Origin: Lachnospiraceae bacterium
GTDB taxonomy: Bacteria; Bacillota; Clostridia; Lachnospirales; Lachnospiraceae
Length of the DNA: 64,000 nt
Reading direction: 5' to 3'
Assembly (NCBI GenBank): GCA_910575565.1
Contig: CAJTFL010000003.1
Coordinates: 310,001-374,000, forward strand
Positions 1 through 9,333 of the stretch are shown piece by piece; position 1 is the first letter of the stretch; every line of letters starts with the position of its first letter. The position numbers and the translations under genes were made by a program. The notes under the pieces are model-generated. The model was given only the letters and a program-made list of their open reading frames with translations, was not told where the DNA came from and made no database searches.

Positions 1-287
1 GCCTGTTCCTCCGAAAGGTAAGCCTCCCCGAAATGCTCCTTTAAAAAAGCTTCCGGATGAGCCGGATCCTTCTTTAGCCCTTCATTTACCTGACGCTCTG
101 CCTCCATCCGAAACTCCTCCCCCTTGGCATCTGCCTGATAAAACCCGGACACGGCGGCAGCATTCCGTTCTGCCAAATCCAAATCATTCTTTGCGCTGGT
201 TAAAGACAGCAGCCCGAAGGTTCCCAGGCAAAGGACGATAAAAATCAGGATCAGCGAAGCGCTTCCGATATTGGCCCCGCTTTTCAT
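1..287 (-). CDS. Membrane-anchored protein of pilus-like operon (partial)
   Basis: The first ~95 codons are visible and the gene runs off the left edge. It starts MKSGANIGSASLI and has one strong hydrophobic segment at about residues 9-28, followed by a charged region rich in Ala, Glu and Lys. This is the layout of a single-pass membrane protein with an outward soluble part. It begins 1 nt after the stop of the pilin-like gene upstream, so it is almost certainly in the same operon. I do not recognise a named family; a role in assembling the pilus-like system is inferred from context only. Confidence 0.6.
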   Translation of the reverse strand, partial: MKSGANIGSASLILIFIVLCLGTFGLLSLTSAKNDLDLAERNAAAVSGFYQADAKGEEFRMEAERQVNEGLKKDPAHPEAFLKEHFGEAYLSEEQ

Positions 288-288
288 C

Positions 289-786
289 TCACTTTTTGCC
301 ATGGCTTGCCTCCCCTTTTGGTATGTACCGCTTCACTTCCAGGGTATACAAAAGCCCAATCCGCTCCTGGCTGCGGGGATGACCCCCATCCCTGGAAATA
401 TTTATGGTAAGGTTTTCCATAACCCCGTATTCCGTCTCTTCCTCATTCATCTGGATAGCGGCCTGGTAATAGCCTTTTCCATCATCTTCGCCTATTCGCT
501 CCCAATCCTCATCCCAACAGGCTTTGGAAAGGGATTTTCCATCGCCGTCCACTGCCGAAGGGTGGGGGAAAATCGGCTCCAGCCCTTCCCGCCCGTAAAC
601 CTTCCAGGCATCAGCCAGGCTTTCCGCCGCCAGGACAGCCTGGTTTTTTTCCCTTGCCAGGCGGCTCATGGAATCCGACTTTAAGAATACCTGGATGCAC
701 ACCGCCGCGCACAGCAGGAAGAAGCCGCAGACCATGATCATTTCCATCAAAAAGATGCCGGAACCGGATCGTTTCTTGCTATTCAT
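289..786 (-). CDS. Pseudopilin-like protein
   Basis: A 165-residue protein with a short basic N-terminus (MNSKKRSGSG), then a hydrophobic helix containing FLMEMIMVCGFFLL with a Glu near its start, as in type IV pilins and type II secretion pseudopilins, then a soluble domain. The ATG at 786 is preferred over an upstream GTG because GGGAGG lies 8 nt before it. The start overlaps the end of the preceding DUF4860-like gene by 8 nt, so the two are translationally coupled. Exact role (minor pilin versus other) cannot be settled from sequence. Confidence 0.65.
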   Translation of the reverse strand: MNSKKRSGSGIFLMEMIMVCGFFLLCAAVCIQVFLKSDSMSRLAREKNQAVLAAESLADAWKVYGREGLEPIFPHPSAVDGDGKSLSKACWDEDWERIGEDDGKGYYQAAIQMNEEETEYGVMENLTINISRDGGHPRSQERIGLLYTLEVKRYIPKGEASHGKK

Positions 787-1360
787 TTCCACTTCCTCCC
801 ATCTGGCCCTCTCCCTGGCCGGATAAGGCTAAGGAGGCGGCATCACCCTGGCCCCCCGGACTCCTTAAAGAAAGGGTAAGCTTCCCGCTTCCCTCCCCCT
901 GGGTTTCCAGCCGGATCAGCCGGCCATCCTGGCTCTGGCTTACGCTAAAGCCTTCGCAGTCCAAAATCTCCAGGCCGTCCGCCAGGCCCAAGCCGTCCGC
1001 CGGATCAAAGAACAGCTCACGCACCGAACCGTCCCGGTAATAAATCCAGGAAACGTAATCCCCGAAGCCGCTGGCAATTTCCAAAACTGGCGTATCCTCC
1101 ACCGTTATTACCCGGACGGCCCCATCCTTATCCCCCTGGCGGATCTTATTGGCCACATACTGCAGCGCCACGCTTCCCGTAAAGTTTTCCTGGGAGCGGA
1201 CGTTAATATTTTCATATACCTGCCCGCCGATGAGCACGGTAAACAGCGCACAGAGCACAAACACCAAAAACAGCAGCATGGTAAACAGCACATTGATCAG
1301 CTGCCCGTGGTTTCCCGTATTCCGCTTCGGCGTCTGTTGCTTCATCCCAATCTCTTCCAT
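779..1360 (-). CDS. DUF4860-like membrane protein
   Basis: A 193-residue protein with a basic N-terminus, one transmembrane segment at about residues 22-46 (LINVLFTMLLFLVFVLCALF) and an extracytoplasmic domain with the FTGSVALQYVANKIRQ pattern. This matches, from memory, DUF4860 proteins encoded in pilus-like operons of Clostridia. AGGAGG stands 7 nt before the ATG at 1360. It sits between two pilin-like genes. The Gly/Ser-rich C-terminus looks disordered. Function is unknown; a structural or scaffold role in the pilus-like complex is inferred. Confidence 0.65.
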   Translation of the reverse strand: MEEIGMKQQTPKRNTGNHGQLINVLFTMLLFLVFVLCALFTVLIGGQVYENINVRSQENFTGSVALQYVANKIRQGDKDGAVRVITVEDTPVLEIASGFGDYVSWIYYRDGSVRELFFDPADGLGLADGLEILDCEGFSVSQSQDGRLIRLETQGEGSGKLTLSLRSPGGQGDAASLALSGQGEGQMGGSGNE

Positions 1361-1370
1361 CTGGCCCCTC

Positions 1371-1700
1371 CTACTCTTCTGCCGGGATCACGGTAATGTC
1401 CGGCATAATATTCGAGGCAAAGCCTTCATAAAATACATGATAACGCTTTCGGTCAATCTGGATCCCATAATGCTCCTCCAGATACTCCACGCTGGGCGGA
1501 TACCGCCCCTCAATGGCGTAGCACTGGACGGTGGCCCGGGCAATGGCATTCCTTAAGGTCACTTCCCCTTCTGAGCGCGCCTTGCCGGAAAAGGTGGAAG
1601 CCCCGCTTACAAAGGCTCCGATTACCAGGAAAAACAGCAGGATGGAAACCAGGAACCCCGCGATGCCTAATCTCGTTTTATCGGTCTTCTTTACCTTCAT
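1371..1700 (-). CDS. Small pilin-like membrane protein
   Basis: 109 residues: a Lys-rich start (MKVKKTDKTRLG), a hydrophobic helix (residues ~13-33), and a short soluble domain with a GRYPPSVEYLEEHYG stretch that resembles the processed-pilin motif found in type II secretion pseudopilins. It lies between the T2SF platform gene and the DUF4860 gene with short gaps, so it belongs to the same transcription unit. No confident family name; a minor pseudopilin or assembly partner is the simplest reading. Confidence 0.6.
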   Translation of the reverse strand: MKVKKTDKTRLGIAGFLVSILLFFLVIGAFVSGASTFSGKARSEGEVTLRNAIARATVQCYAIEGRYPPSVEYLEEHYGIQIDRKRYHVFYEGFASNIMPDITVIPAEE

Positions 1701-1728
1701 CTGTCCTATCCCTTCTGCCTCTCTTCCC

Positions 1729-2880
1729 TTACCCTATGGTAGAGAGAACGCCTACCAAAGGAAGCATGACCGAAAGCAGCACCAGGCCCACAGCCACGGC
1801 CAGCACCGCAACCATGGTAGGCTCAAACCGGGAAATCACATTATCGATAGCCCCGTCAGCCTGCTGCTCATAATCCTGGGAAATATCCTCCATCACCCGG
1901 TCTAAGTGTCCGCTCCTGGTTCCGGTCTTAATCATCTGGATATGGAAGCCGGAAAACAGGCCGGTGGCCTTCATGGCCGCATAGTAGCTTTGGCCCTCCC
2001 CCAGCATCTGGCGGCAGGTTCCAATTTTGGATCCCACCGCTTCATTTTCCACCAGCTCCGCAGCCAGCTCCAAGCCTTTTTCCAACTCTAAGCCGCTGTG
2101 AAGGGTTAAGGCAAGGACGGAAGTAAAACGCCGGTTGGCCACAGCCAGGGCAATCTTGCTTCTCTTCTTCGTCCAGGCAACCAGCTTGTCCACGAAGGAA
2201 ATCTTATGGCCCAGCTTGGTAAAGGCCCACACGCCGGCGCAGACCACCACCAAAAGGCCGCCCACAGCCAAAGCCACCCCGCTGAATATCCCCCCAAACC
2301 GGATGGCCGATTTGGCCACAGGGGAAATCTCCGCCCCCAGCTGGGAATACACATCCTCAAAGATGGGCATCACCTTAACAAACAGCACAAACAGCACCGC
2401 CAAAAGCATAAACACCATAATAATGGGGTAAGTCAGGGCATTTTTAATGTTGCGCATCAGGAAATACTCTTTCTCATAATACTCCGCAAGGGACAGCATC
2501 ATCTGATCCATCGTCCCGGTGTTCTGCCCCAGCTTTGCCATCCTTACCACGTAAGGCGGGAAAGCCTTGGTATCCTCCAAAACCTGGTAAAACGGATCCC
2601 CAAGCTCCACGCCCTCCGCCATATAGAGAAGCATATCCTTTTCCCACTGCTCCCCGGCATCCTCCGCCATAATGGACAAGCCTTCATCCAGGGGAACGGC
2701 AGCCTCCAACAGCAAAGCCACCTGCAGGCAGAATGCCGAGAGCTCCTGGTTCTGGTAACGGTTAACCGCCCTCTTGCCGCCCTTTTTCCCCTGGTTCTTC
2801 TTCTCCTGGCTTCCCCCGTCCTTGGAACCCGCTCCTCCATCATCTAACTGCATATCACCATCAAATTCGCTGCTCACCAA
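1729..2880 (-). CDS. Type II secretion/type IV pilus platform protein (T2SF, PilC/GspF-like)
   Basis: Inner-membrane platform protein that anchors the assembly ATPase and extrudes pseudopilins. A basic Gly/Lys-rich N-terminus is followed by two T2SF repeats, each a helical cytoplasmic domain and a membrane segment. Signatures seen are AFCLQVALLLEAAVPLDEGL, the GQNTGTMDQMM motif, the helix YPIIMVFMLLAVLFVLF, and a C-terminal membrane helix near FEPTMVAVLAVAV. The start is probably TTG at 2880 (or GTG at 2877), because GGAGGA lies 6 nt upstream and further upstream in-frame codons overlap the transglutaminase gene. The partner ATPase is not in the window and may lie to the left. Confidence 0.88.
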   Translation of the reverse strand: MVSSEFDGDMQLDDGGAGSKDGGSQEKKNQGKKGGKRAVNRYQNQELSAFCLQVALLLEAAVPLDEGLSIMAEDAGEQWEKDMLLYMAEGVELGDPFYQVLEDTKAFPPYVVRMAKLGQNTGTMDQMMLSLAEYYEKEYFLMRNIKNALTYPIIMVFMLLAVLFVLFVKVMPIFEDVYSQLGAEISPVAKSAIRFGGIFSGVALAVGGLLVVVCAGVWAFTKLGHKISFVDKLVAWTKKRSKIALAVANRRFTSVLALTLHSGLELEKGLELAAELVENEAVGSKIGTCRQMLGEGQSYYAAMKATGLFSGFHIQMIKTGTRSGHLDRVMEDISQDYEQQADGAIDNVISRFEPTMVAVLAVAVGLVLLSVMLPLVGVLSTIG

Positions 2881-2893
2881 TGTCTCTCCTCCA

Positions 2894-3763
2894 TTAATAC
2901 GCATACTTTGCCTGATAAGAGCTGTCCCCGGCGCCGAAGGATTTCCCTCCGCTGGAGGCAAAGGTGGGATCCATCAGGCTCCAGTTGGCCCCGTCAAAAT
3001 AAATAATGTCGTCCACCCAGCCCTGGCCCTTTAAATACACGCTGATCCAGGCATGGTACAGCTCGCCTGTATAACCGATCACCAGCTTAGTGGGAATATC
3101 CTGTGCCCGCAGCATGGAAGTCATCAGTGAAGCATAATCGAAACAGATCCCATTCTTGGAAGCCAAAGTGGCATCCACATTGGGAAGATACCCGCTCTGC
3201 ACCGTGGCCGCCTTGTCATAATCGTAAGTCAAGTTATCCACCACATAATTAAACACATTCGTCACGATCCCCAGCTCATCCCCAGCCCCAGCCACTACCT
3301 GGTTGCTCACTGCCACCGCATTGCTGTTCTGGTTAAAGTTCACATACTGGTTCGGGTACAGGAAAGGCGTAAACTGATTCGCCAAAGCCACCTGGATATT
3401 CTCGCTGCAAGCCTGGGCATACTGATTCCCGCTGATATTTTCAAACACTTTTACCGAATAGCTTCCGTCGCCCTCCGTCAGGGGAAACACCTCGTAGGCA
3501 TCCCTGGCGTTTAAATTGTATGTATACGTGGTTCCCTTCGCAATCTGAACCTTAATCTTGCCGTTTCCGCCAGTATATTTAATCATTACATAGCCCTGAT
3601 CCGTGTGGGAAGCATCGATCGTAACCTTGCTGTTCCCATAAGTAACCGAACCAGAGGCGACAGGAGTACGCACCATGCCGTAAGCCGTCACCGGCGCTGC
3701 CGCAAGGCAAACTGCCATCAGCACTGCGGCTATCCTTCCTGGTAATTGCTTTGTTTTCCTCAT
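2894..3763 (-). CDS. Secreted transglutaminase-like (cysteine protease fold) protein
   Basis: 289 residues with a signal peptide (basic start, then RIAAVLMAVCLAAAPVTAYG). The C-terminal half is a transglutaminase-like domain: nucleophile Cys in NGICFDYASLM, His in LYHAWISV, Asp in WSLMDPTF, giving the Cys-His-Asp triad. Such secreted proteins act on cell-wall or surface proteins as proteases, cross-linkers or scaffolds. GGAGG lies 8 nt before the ATG. It is the first gene before the pilus-like operon, 13 nt from the T2SF start, so cotranscription is likely. Substrate unknown. Confidence 0.82.
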   Translation of the reverse strand: MRKTKQLPGRIAAVLMAVCLAAAPVTAYGMVRTPVASGSVTYGNSKVTIDASHTDQGYVMIKYTGGNGKIKVQIAKGTTYTYNLNARDAYEVFPLTEGDGSYSVKVFENISGNQYAQACSENIQVALANQFTPFLYPNQYVNFNQNSNAVAVSNQVVAGAGDELGIVTNVFNYVVDNLTYDYDKAATVQSGYLPNVDATLASKNGICFDYASLMTSMLRAQDIPTKLVIGYTGELYHAWISVYLKGQGWVDDIIYFDGANWSLMDPTFASSGGKSFGAGDSSYQAKYAY

Positions 3764-3784
3764 ACACTATTCCTCCAAACTTAA

Positions 3785-3826
3785 GTAGTTATTGTTATGT
3801 AGTTATTGATATGTAGTTATTGCTAT
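3785..3826. repeat. Three tandem 14-bp repeats upstream of the transglutaminase gene
   Basis: GTAGTTATTGNTAT occurs three times back to back (3785-3798, 3799-3812, 3813-3826), differing only at the variable position. The array lies 22 bp upstream of the transglutaminase start. Spacing of 14 bp is neither a full helical turn nor a multiple of three. It may bind a regulator or be a variable leader tract; nothing decides between these. Confidence 0.75.
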
Positions 3827-3944
3827 TTTAAGGTGGTTGTTTAAATAATTTAGTGCTTTTTTGCTGCGCCAGGTGATGTTTTTATTGCTTTTTTGCTGCC
3901 TTAATGGCAAGCATAGAATAGCATTCCGTCAATCAATTTCCGCC

Positions 3945-4056
3945 GAAGAAACGCGGCTAACTCCATTCATTCCAACATCTTCCGAAACAACCCGGCATCA
4001 AAATCCACTTCCCAATCATCCAAGTTGACAAAGCATCAATTCCCCCACCTATCCAA
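3945..4056 (+). repeat. Dispersed intergenic repeat, copy A
   Basis: Contains CGAAACAACCCGGCATCAAA and ATCCAAGTTGACAAAGCATC, shared with copies near 12.8, 40.1 and 61.3 kb. The 3' half is partly duplicated (ATCCAACCTCACAAAGCATC follows), and this second unit runs into the last codons of rlmB (GEFDAL). The rest of the 3764-4058 interval holds the 14-bp array and an AT-rich tract; no gene is seen. Confidence 0.75.
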
Positions 4057-4058
4057 CC

Positions 4059-4814
4059 TCACAAAGCATCAAATTCCCCCAGCCGCTGACGAACAATCTC
4101 ATAAGCCAATACCCCCGCCGCAACGGAAGCGTTCAACGATTCTATCTCCCCCTTCATCGGGATAGCAGCCGCCATATCGCAGGTTTCCTTCACCCGCCTG
4201 CCCACGCCTTTTCCTTCGCCGCCGATCACCAGCCCTATAGGCCCGGTTAAGTTCAGGCGGTACATCTTTTCACCTTCCATATCGGCACAGACAAACCACA
4301 GCCCTTTTTTCTTTAGCTCTTCCATAGTGTCAGCCAAATTTGTCACCTTAGCCACCGGAGTATAATTTATGGCTCCCGCAGAGGTTTTTGCTACCGCCGC
4401 GGTTAACCCCACGGCCCTGCGCTTAGGGATGATCACCCCGTGGGCTCCGGCTAAGTTGGCCGTCCGGATGATGGCTCCCAGGTTATGGGGATCCTCAATC
4501 CCATCCAGCAGAATCAAAAACGGCGGCTCCCCCTTCTTCGCGGCGGCCTCCAAAAGCTCATCCACCAGGGCGTACTCGTAAGCGGCCGCGCAGGCGATCA
4601 CGCCCTGGTGCTTGCCGGATGAGGACATCTGATCCAGGCGCTCCTTTGCCACGTAGTTGATGATCGTGTCCTGCTTTTTCCCTTCCCTGATGATGGCGGA
4701 TACCGGGCCGTCCCGGCATCCTTCCAGGATATATAGTTTATCGATGGTTTTCCCGGAACGGAACGCCTCCAAAACCGCATTCCGCCCCTCTATGGTTAAT
4801 TCCTCGTACCGCAT
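4059..4814 (-). CDS. rlmB: 23S rRNA 2'-O-methyltransferase (TrmH/RlmB family)
   Basis: 251 residues with the two-part SPOUT methyltransferase architecture: an N-terminal substrate-binding domain starting with EGRNAVLEAFRSGKTID, then motif 1 (NLGAIIRTANLAGAHG), motif 2 (GLVIGGEGKGVGRRV) and motif 3 (ESLNASVAAGVLAYEIVRQR) that make the knotted SAM site. RlmB methylates G2251 of 23S rRNA. The start overlaps no other gene and is preceded by AAAGGAG. It follows mrnC by 9 nt, the classic cysS-mrnC-rlmB order. The last codons are shared with a dispersed intergenic repeat. Confidence 0.93.
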   Translation of the reverse strand: MRYEELTIEGRNAVLEAFRSGKTIDKLYILEGCRDGPVSAIIREGKKQDTIINYVAKERLDQMSSSGKHQGVIACAAAYEYALVDELLEAAAKKGEPPFLILLDGIEDPHNLGAIIRTANLAGAHGVIIPKRRAVGLTAAVAKTSAGAINYTPVAKVTNLADTMEELKKKGLWFVCADMEGEKMYRLNLTGPIGLVIGGEGKGVGRRVKETCDMAAAIPMKGEIESLNASVAAGVLAYEIVRQRLGEFDAL

Positions 4815-4823
4815 AGCTCTCCT

Positions 4824-5285
4824 TTACCTTTCCGGTTCTCCTATTTTTTCCAACCCTATACGGACTATATCTGCCAGCCGCTCAAACCGCTCCGACAGAA
4901 ACAGCCAGCCGATCAAGGCTTCAAACCCGGTGGCAAGCCGGTAATCCGTTACCGAGGCGTTTTTCGCCGTGGTGGCGGACTTGGCATTCCTTCCCCGCTT
5001 AAACACCGCCAGCTCTTCCTGGCTTAGTTCCTCTTCCAAGAGCTTAACCATTTTCGCCTGGGCCGTGGCGCATACCAGGCGGGTGCTGCGCCGGTTCAGC
5101 TTGTTTACCTGGGTGTTCCCTCCGTTTACCACCTTCGTCCGCACCATAAGCTCATAAACGGCATCCCCCACATAAGCCAGGACTAAAGGCGAATAGCTGG
5201 CAGGATCCTGCTCCTTAAGCTTTAACGCCTGCTTAAAATACTCTGCCAGGCCCGCAGCACCGCCGGTTCCTACAGCCGTTTCCAT
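4824..5285 (-). CDS. mrnC: Mini-ribonuclease 3
   Basis: 153 residues, the usual length for MrnC, which trims 23S rRNA precursor ends. It is an RNase III catalytic domain without the dsRNA-binding domain. Visible features are SPLVLAYVGDAVYELMVR with the catalytic Asp and Glu region, KLNRRSTRLVCATAQ, and ATGFEALIGWLFL near the C-terminus. It overlaps the 3' end of cysS by 16 nt, and GGAAGG inside that overlap likely serves as the ribosome binding site. The N-terminal dozen residues (TAVGTGGAAGL) are extra and low complexity. Confidence 0.92.
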   Translation of the reverse strand: METAVGTGGAAGLAEYFKQALKLKEQDPASYSPLVLAYVGDAVYELMVRTKVVNGGNTQVNKLNRRSTRLVCATAQAKMVKLLEEELSQEELAVFKRGRNAKSATTAKNASVTDYRLATGFEALIGWLFLSERFERLADIVRIGLEKIGEPER

Positions 5286-6679
5286 TTTACGCCTTCCCTG
5301 GTATCCTCCAGCACGACTCCCATATCCAAAAGCTGCCCTCGGATTTGATCTGCAAGGGCAAAATCCTTATCCTTCCTGGCTTTCGTCCGCTTCTCAATCA
5401 GCTCCTCCACTTCCTTTTCCAGCACTTGGTGCTTTCTCTCCGTAATAATCCCCAGCACCTGGCACAGCTGCCCGATTTTTTCCTCCAGGCAGGCAATGTA
5501 AGCCTTCCGGCTGTTTTCCGACGCGGTAGTATTGGAAAGTTTTACCAGTTCAAACAAGGCGGCTACCCCGTCTGCCGTGTTAAAGTCATCGTCCATGGCG
5601 GCTTCAAACTTAGCCGTCAGTTTATCCGACTCCCGGATTCCCTCCTGCTCATCCGGCGTAAGCTCCCCTTCCTTGGCCGCTTCCTTAAGCTCCCTTAACC
5701 GCTCCATAGCCGTAATGATACGCTCTAAGCCGTTTTTGGCCGCTTCCATCAGATCCGCGCTGAAATTTAAGGGGCTTCTGTAGTGGGCACTGAGCATAAA
5801 GAACCGCAGCACCTGCAGATCGTACTTCTCCCCCACCTCCCGGACGGTAAAAAAATTCCCCAGGGATTTGGACATTTTTTTATGGTCAATATTTAAAAAG
5901 CCATTGTGCATCCAGTAAGCAGCAAAGGGCTTCCCGTTAGCCGCCTCGCTCTGGGCAATCTCGTTTTCATGGTGGGGGAAAATCAAATCCTCCCCTCCGG
6001 CATGGATGTCAATCTCATCCCCCAGATACCGTTTTGCCATCACCGAGCACTCGATATGCCAGCCGGGGCGGCCTTCACACCAGGGGGACTCCCAGAAAGG
6101 CTCCCCCTCCTTCTTCGGCTTCCACAAAACGAAATCATTAGGATCCTCCTTGCCTTCCTCCCCGGTAACTTTAATCTCCCGGAAACCAGACTGCAATTCA
6201 TCCAGATTCTTGTGGGACAGCTTGCCGTACTCCGGGAAAGATTTTACCCGGAAATACACCGTGCCGTCCGCTGCCACATAGGCGTGGCCTTTCTCAATCA
6301 GCGTTCCGATCATTTCCAGCATCCCGTCAATCTCTTCCGTAGCCAGGGGATGCTTAGTGGCAGGCTTTACATTCAGATCCGCCATATCCTTTTTGCACTC
6401 CTCAATGTAACGCCTGGAAATGGTTCCGGCATCCACACCCTCTTCCACAGCCTTTTTAATGATCTTATCATCCACATCCGTGAAGTTGGAAACGTAATTC
6501 ACCTCATAACCTTTATATTCAAAGTAGCGGCGCACCGTGTCAAACAAGATCATTGGGCGGGCGTTTCCGATATGGATAAAATTATAAACCGTAGGGCCGC
6601 ACACATACATCTTCACTTTTCCCGGTTCTAGCGGCACAAATTCCTCTTTCCTTCTGCTCAAGGTATTAAAAATTTTCAT
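5270..6679 (-). CDS. cysS: Cysteinyl-tRNA synthetase
   Basis: 469 residues, a typical length. Charges tRNA-Cys with cysteine. The class I signature HIGH appears as FIHIGNARP and KMSKS as HKKMSKSLGNF. Zinc ligands are visible at CGPTVY, HIECSVMAKRYLG and HHENEIAQ. The C-terminal DALR-type anticodon region (RTKARKDKDFALADQIR) is complete. It heads the cysS-mrnC-rlmB run and lies about 70 nt downstream of ispF. No T-box structure is evident in the short gap upstream. Confidence 0.97.
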   Translation of the reverse strand: MKIFNTLSRRKEEFVPLEPGKVKMYVCGPTVYNFIHIGNARPMILFDTVRRYFEYKGYEVNYVSNFTDVDDKIIKKAVEEGVDAGTISRRYIEECKKDMADLNVKPATKHPLATEEIDGMLEMIGTLIEKGHAYVAADGTVYFRVKSFPEYGKLSHKNLDELQSGFREIKVTGEEGKEDPNDFVLWKPKKEGEPFWESPWCEGRPGWHIECSVMAKRYLGDEIDIHAGGEDLIFPHHENEIAQSEAANGKPFAAYWMHNGFLNIDHKKMSKSLGNFFTVREVGEKYDLQVLRFFMLSAHYRSPLNFSADLMEAAKNGLERIITAMERLRELKEAAKEGELTPDEQEGIRESDKLTAKFEAAMDDDFNTADGVAALFELVKLSNTTASENSRKAYIACLEEKIGQLCQVLGIITERKHQVLEKEVEELIEKRTKARKDKDFALADQIRGQLLDMGVVLEDTREGVKWKRL

Positions 6680-6749
6680 TGTCTTATTCCCCTGTCTGTT
6701 TTAATCCGCATACGGCTCAGGCCGCCTTGCCGTCCTCTGCACCATCATA

Positions 6750-7232
6750 TCAATAATTTGCCGCTTCTGTCAATAAAGCAATGGCCTGGGAAGCAATCCC
6801 TTCCCCTCTTCCGGTAAACCCAAGACCCTCTTCCGTCGTCGCCTTAACGCTTATCTGTCCGGCCTTTATCCCTAAGGCTAAAGCCATGTTTTCCGCCATC
6901 TTAGGCCGGTAAGCAGCCAGCTTAGGCTTCTGGGCAATGATGGTTGCATCGATATTTTCAATCTGGTAATGGCGCTCTCTTAAAAGCCTCCCTACCTCTT
7001 TTAATAATTCTATGCTGGATATCCCCTGATAAGCATCGTCCGTATCCGGAAAATGCTGGCCGATATCCCCTAAGGCCGCCGCCCCTAAAAGAGCGTCCAT
7101 CACTGCATGGATCAGCACGTCCGCGTCCGAATGGCCTAAAAGCCCTTTTTCATAAGGGATCTCTACCCCTCCTAAGATCAGCTTCCTGCCTTCTTTAAGC
7201 CGGTGCACATCATACCCCTGCCCTATCCTCAT
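6750..7232 (-). CDS. ispF: 2-C-methyl-D-erythritol 2,4-cyclodiphosphate synthase
   Basis: 160 residues when started at [12 protein letters not shown], where GGAAGATGAAGGG precedes the ATG. Catalyses the fifth step of the MEP isoprenoid pathway. Metal ligands are Asp and His of GYDVH and the His of [20 protein letters not shown]; the DIGQHFPD and [11 protein letters not shown] motifs are also present. Unlike in many bacteria it is not fused to or next to ispD here; it sits before cysS, a common clostridial order. Confidence 0.95.
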   Translation of the reverse strand: MRIGQGYDVHRLKEGRKLILGGVEIPYEKGLLGHSDADVLIHAVMDALLGAAALGDIGQHFPDTDDAYQGISSIELLKEVGRLLRERHYQIENIDATIIAQKPKLAAYRPKMAENMALALGIKAGQISVKATTEEGLGFTGRGEGIASQAIALLTEAANY

Positions 7233-7332
7233 CCCTTCATCTTCCTTTCTCCATCTGCCCTGCCTACAATAAAACGCTGCGTTAAGCTCCGCTGGCAAAG
7301 CGTGCCGGCAGCATTTGCCGGACGAAAAGCTT

Positions 7333-8253
7333 CTACATAATCACCCGCAGCTTCTTTTCAATGCATTCGGCCTGGAAATCAAACCAGTTCCCGCAGTCCT
7401 CCCCGTCCGCGTGAACCGCCATAGGCCGATCCACATGGAAGAAAGCCTCCCTGCATTCAAACTGCCGTATCCCGCTGTACCCCTTCTTCCGCAGGAAAAT
7501 CACCGATGCCAAGGTGCACAGAAGCTTCCTTTTGCTCTCATGGTTCACCACGCATACGGAAAGCCTGCCATCGCTGCCGTCAGCCAAGGGCGCCAGCCGC
7601 AGGCCGCCTTCAAAAGAATGGATATGGGCTGATATCAGGTAAATATGATTAAACTCGATTTTTTTCACCCGATCCAGGATAACATAGCCCTTAGACGGCT
7701 TGGACAAAAGCAGCAGCTTTAACCCTATCAGCGCATAGCACCATCTTTCCAAATGCAGCTTTTCCAATGCCTTCCTAATCTTAAACCGGGGAAGCTCACG
7801 GCAGACCGCCCCGTCCAGCCCTAGCCCTGCGCTGATGGCAAACCGCCTGTGCTCCGCCTGGCTTCCCACGGTCAGCACGCCGTAATCCAAAAGCCGGAAG
7901 CTTTTTGCGGCAAGGATCCGCTTAAGGCCCTTAAGGGGATTTAAAGGCAGCTTTGCATTTTTTGCAAAATCATTGCCTGTCCCGGAAGGAATATAGCCTA
8001 AAGTTACCATATCGTTTAAGGCCAGGCCGTCCAGCACTTCATTTAACGTCCCATTCCCGCCTACCACCACGATTACCCTTGGCTCGCTGCAGTTTTTCGA
8101 CAGCATCCTGGCTATGCTCCTGGCATCCCCCGGCTGGCCGGTAAGGTAATGCTCATAGCCCACTGCCCGCTTCTCCAATGCGTCTTTTAATTTTTCCCAT
8201 ACTTTCGCTCCCCTTCCACAGCAGGAACCGGGATTCACAATAAAAAAGTACAT
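7333..8253 (-). CDS. Diacylglycerol/lipid kinase family protein (DagK/YegS-like)
   Basis: 306 residues from the ATG at 8253, chosen because AGGAGGAG lies 4 nt before it; upstream in-frame residues look non-coding. Contains the kinase nucleotide-binding signature [16 protein letters not shown] and the [12 protein letters not shown] motif of the diacylglycerol kinase catalytic domain. Likely phosphorylates diacylglycerol or a related lipid at the membrane face. The start [19 protein letters not shown] matches the family (NP-G-G motif). It lies in line with ispF and cysS on the same strand; the ~100-nt gap leaves operon membership open. Confidence 0.9.
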   Translation of the reverse strand: MYFFIVNPGSCCGRGAKVWEKLKDALEKRAVGYEHYLTGQPGDARSIARMLSKNCSEPRVIVVVGGNGTLNEVLDGLALNDMVTLGYIPSGTGNDFAKNAKLPLNPLKGLKRILAAKSFRLLDYGVLTVGSQAEHRRFAISAGLGLDGAVCRELPRFKIRKALEKLHLERWCYALIGLKLLLLSKPSKGYVILDRVKKIEFNHIYLISAHIHSFEGGLRLAPLADGSDGRLSVCVVNHESKRKLLCTLASVIFLRKKGYSGIRQFECREAFFHVDRPMAVHADGEDCGNWFDFQAECIEKKLRVIM

Positions 8254-8373
8254 GGAACTCCTCCTGGCTTGCGTAAACCGGCAGCAAAAACACTGTGCCA
8301 AAATCGCCTTTTCTTTCGATGCCACATCCCGCTTCGCGAAAAGCCGATGCTTAAAACCCATCTAAAAATCTTT

Positions 8374-9321
8374 TTATTTTGCCAAACCGCTTTCATGAAT
8401 GATCGGCGGTATCTGAGCCATTAAATTATCAATATCTTCAAACATGGCGCTTTTCGTCGTCCCAAGGTAACTGGCCGATGAGATATGCTTCACTACCTCC
8501 TGGTACTGCTCGCGGATCTTATCAAAGAAGCTGCGCAGCACCATAAGCTCCTGCTGGGACGTTTCAATAGCCCCGGAAATTTCCGTCTGCACCTGTGCCG
8601 CCCCGTCCGCGGCCTGGGTGATCTGGGCAAACATCTCGCTGGTTTCCCCAACCTTGCGGATGCTTTCCCCCAGCGCCTGGTGGGATACACTAATGCGGGA
8701 ATTCAGTTCATCCGTCCCTTGCTCCACATCCCGGATGCCTAGATCCACCTCTCCTGCCAAATCCTTAATCTCCATGGCCAGCTTCTTTACCTCGCTTGCC
8801 ACCACTGCAAAGCCTTTCCCCTCTGCCCCGGCCCTGGCGGCCTCAATGGAAGCGTTAATCGCCAGGATATTCGTCTGATCCGCTATGGAGACGATTTTCC
8901 CCATATGCTGCTGGATCCCCTTAATCGCCGCCAAAAGGTTTTGGAAGGTAGTCTCCATTTCCTGGAAATGCTCCTGTACCTGCTGGGAATCGCTCCTTAA
9001 TTCCTCCACCTCATCTTGAGCCTTTCCCACCGATTTGGAAATCTCATCCCTTACGGCTCCGAACTGGCCGGAAACCTGATGGATATTGGAAAATGTCTGG
9101 CCGAATTCCTGGAGCCTATTCTGGAATCCCCCTGCCTCCGCAAGCACTCCGTCAAAACTGCTGCCCACCATGCCCAGCTCCCTTAAGGACGCCACTTCTT
9201 TCTGCACAAGCTCCGTGTGGTAATCCTTTAAGCTGTTCATCACATATAATACGGGATAAAGGTTATTTTCTTCCTTCGGCCGCCCGTCTTTATCATTCTT
9301 CCCATTTTTCCGAAAAAACAT
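8374..9321 (-). CDS. Soluble methyl-accepting chemotaxis-like signalling protein
   Basis: About 315 residues, no transmembrane segment, no HAMP. The C-terminal part is a chemoreceptor signalling coiled coil with the hairpin tip [37 protein letters not shown], which binds CheA/CheW in the family. It ends in [12 protein letters not shown] and has no CheR-binding pentapeptide. The ATG at 9321 follows GGGGG by 6 nt. It lies 9 nt downstream of a FIST-domain gene, so the two are one operon. Inference: the FIST protein senses a small molecule and this soluble receptor relays it; no chemotaxis genes are in the window. Confidence 0.88.
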   Translation of the reverse strand: MFFRKNGKNDKDGRPKEENNLYPVLYVMNSLKDYHTELVQKEVASLRELGMVGSSFDGVLAEAGGFQNRLQEFGQTFSNIHQVSGQFGAVRDEISKSVGKAQDEVEELRSDSQQVQEHFQEMETTFQNLLAAIKGIQQHMGKIVSIADQTNILAINASIEAARAGAEGKGFAVVASEVKKLAMEIKDLAGEVDLGIRDVEQGTDELNSRISVSHQALGESIRKVGETSEMFAQITQAADGAAQVQTEISGAIETSQQELMVLRSFFDKIREQYQEVVKHISSASYLGTTKSAMFEDIDNLMAQIPPIIHESGLAK

Positions 9322-9333
9322 CACTATCCCCCT

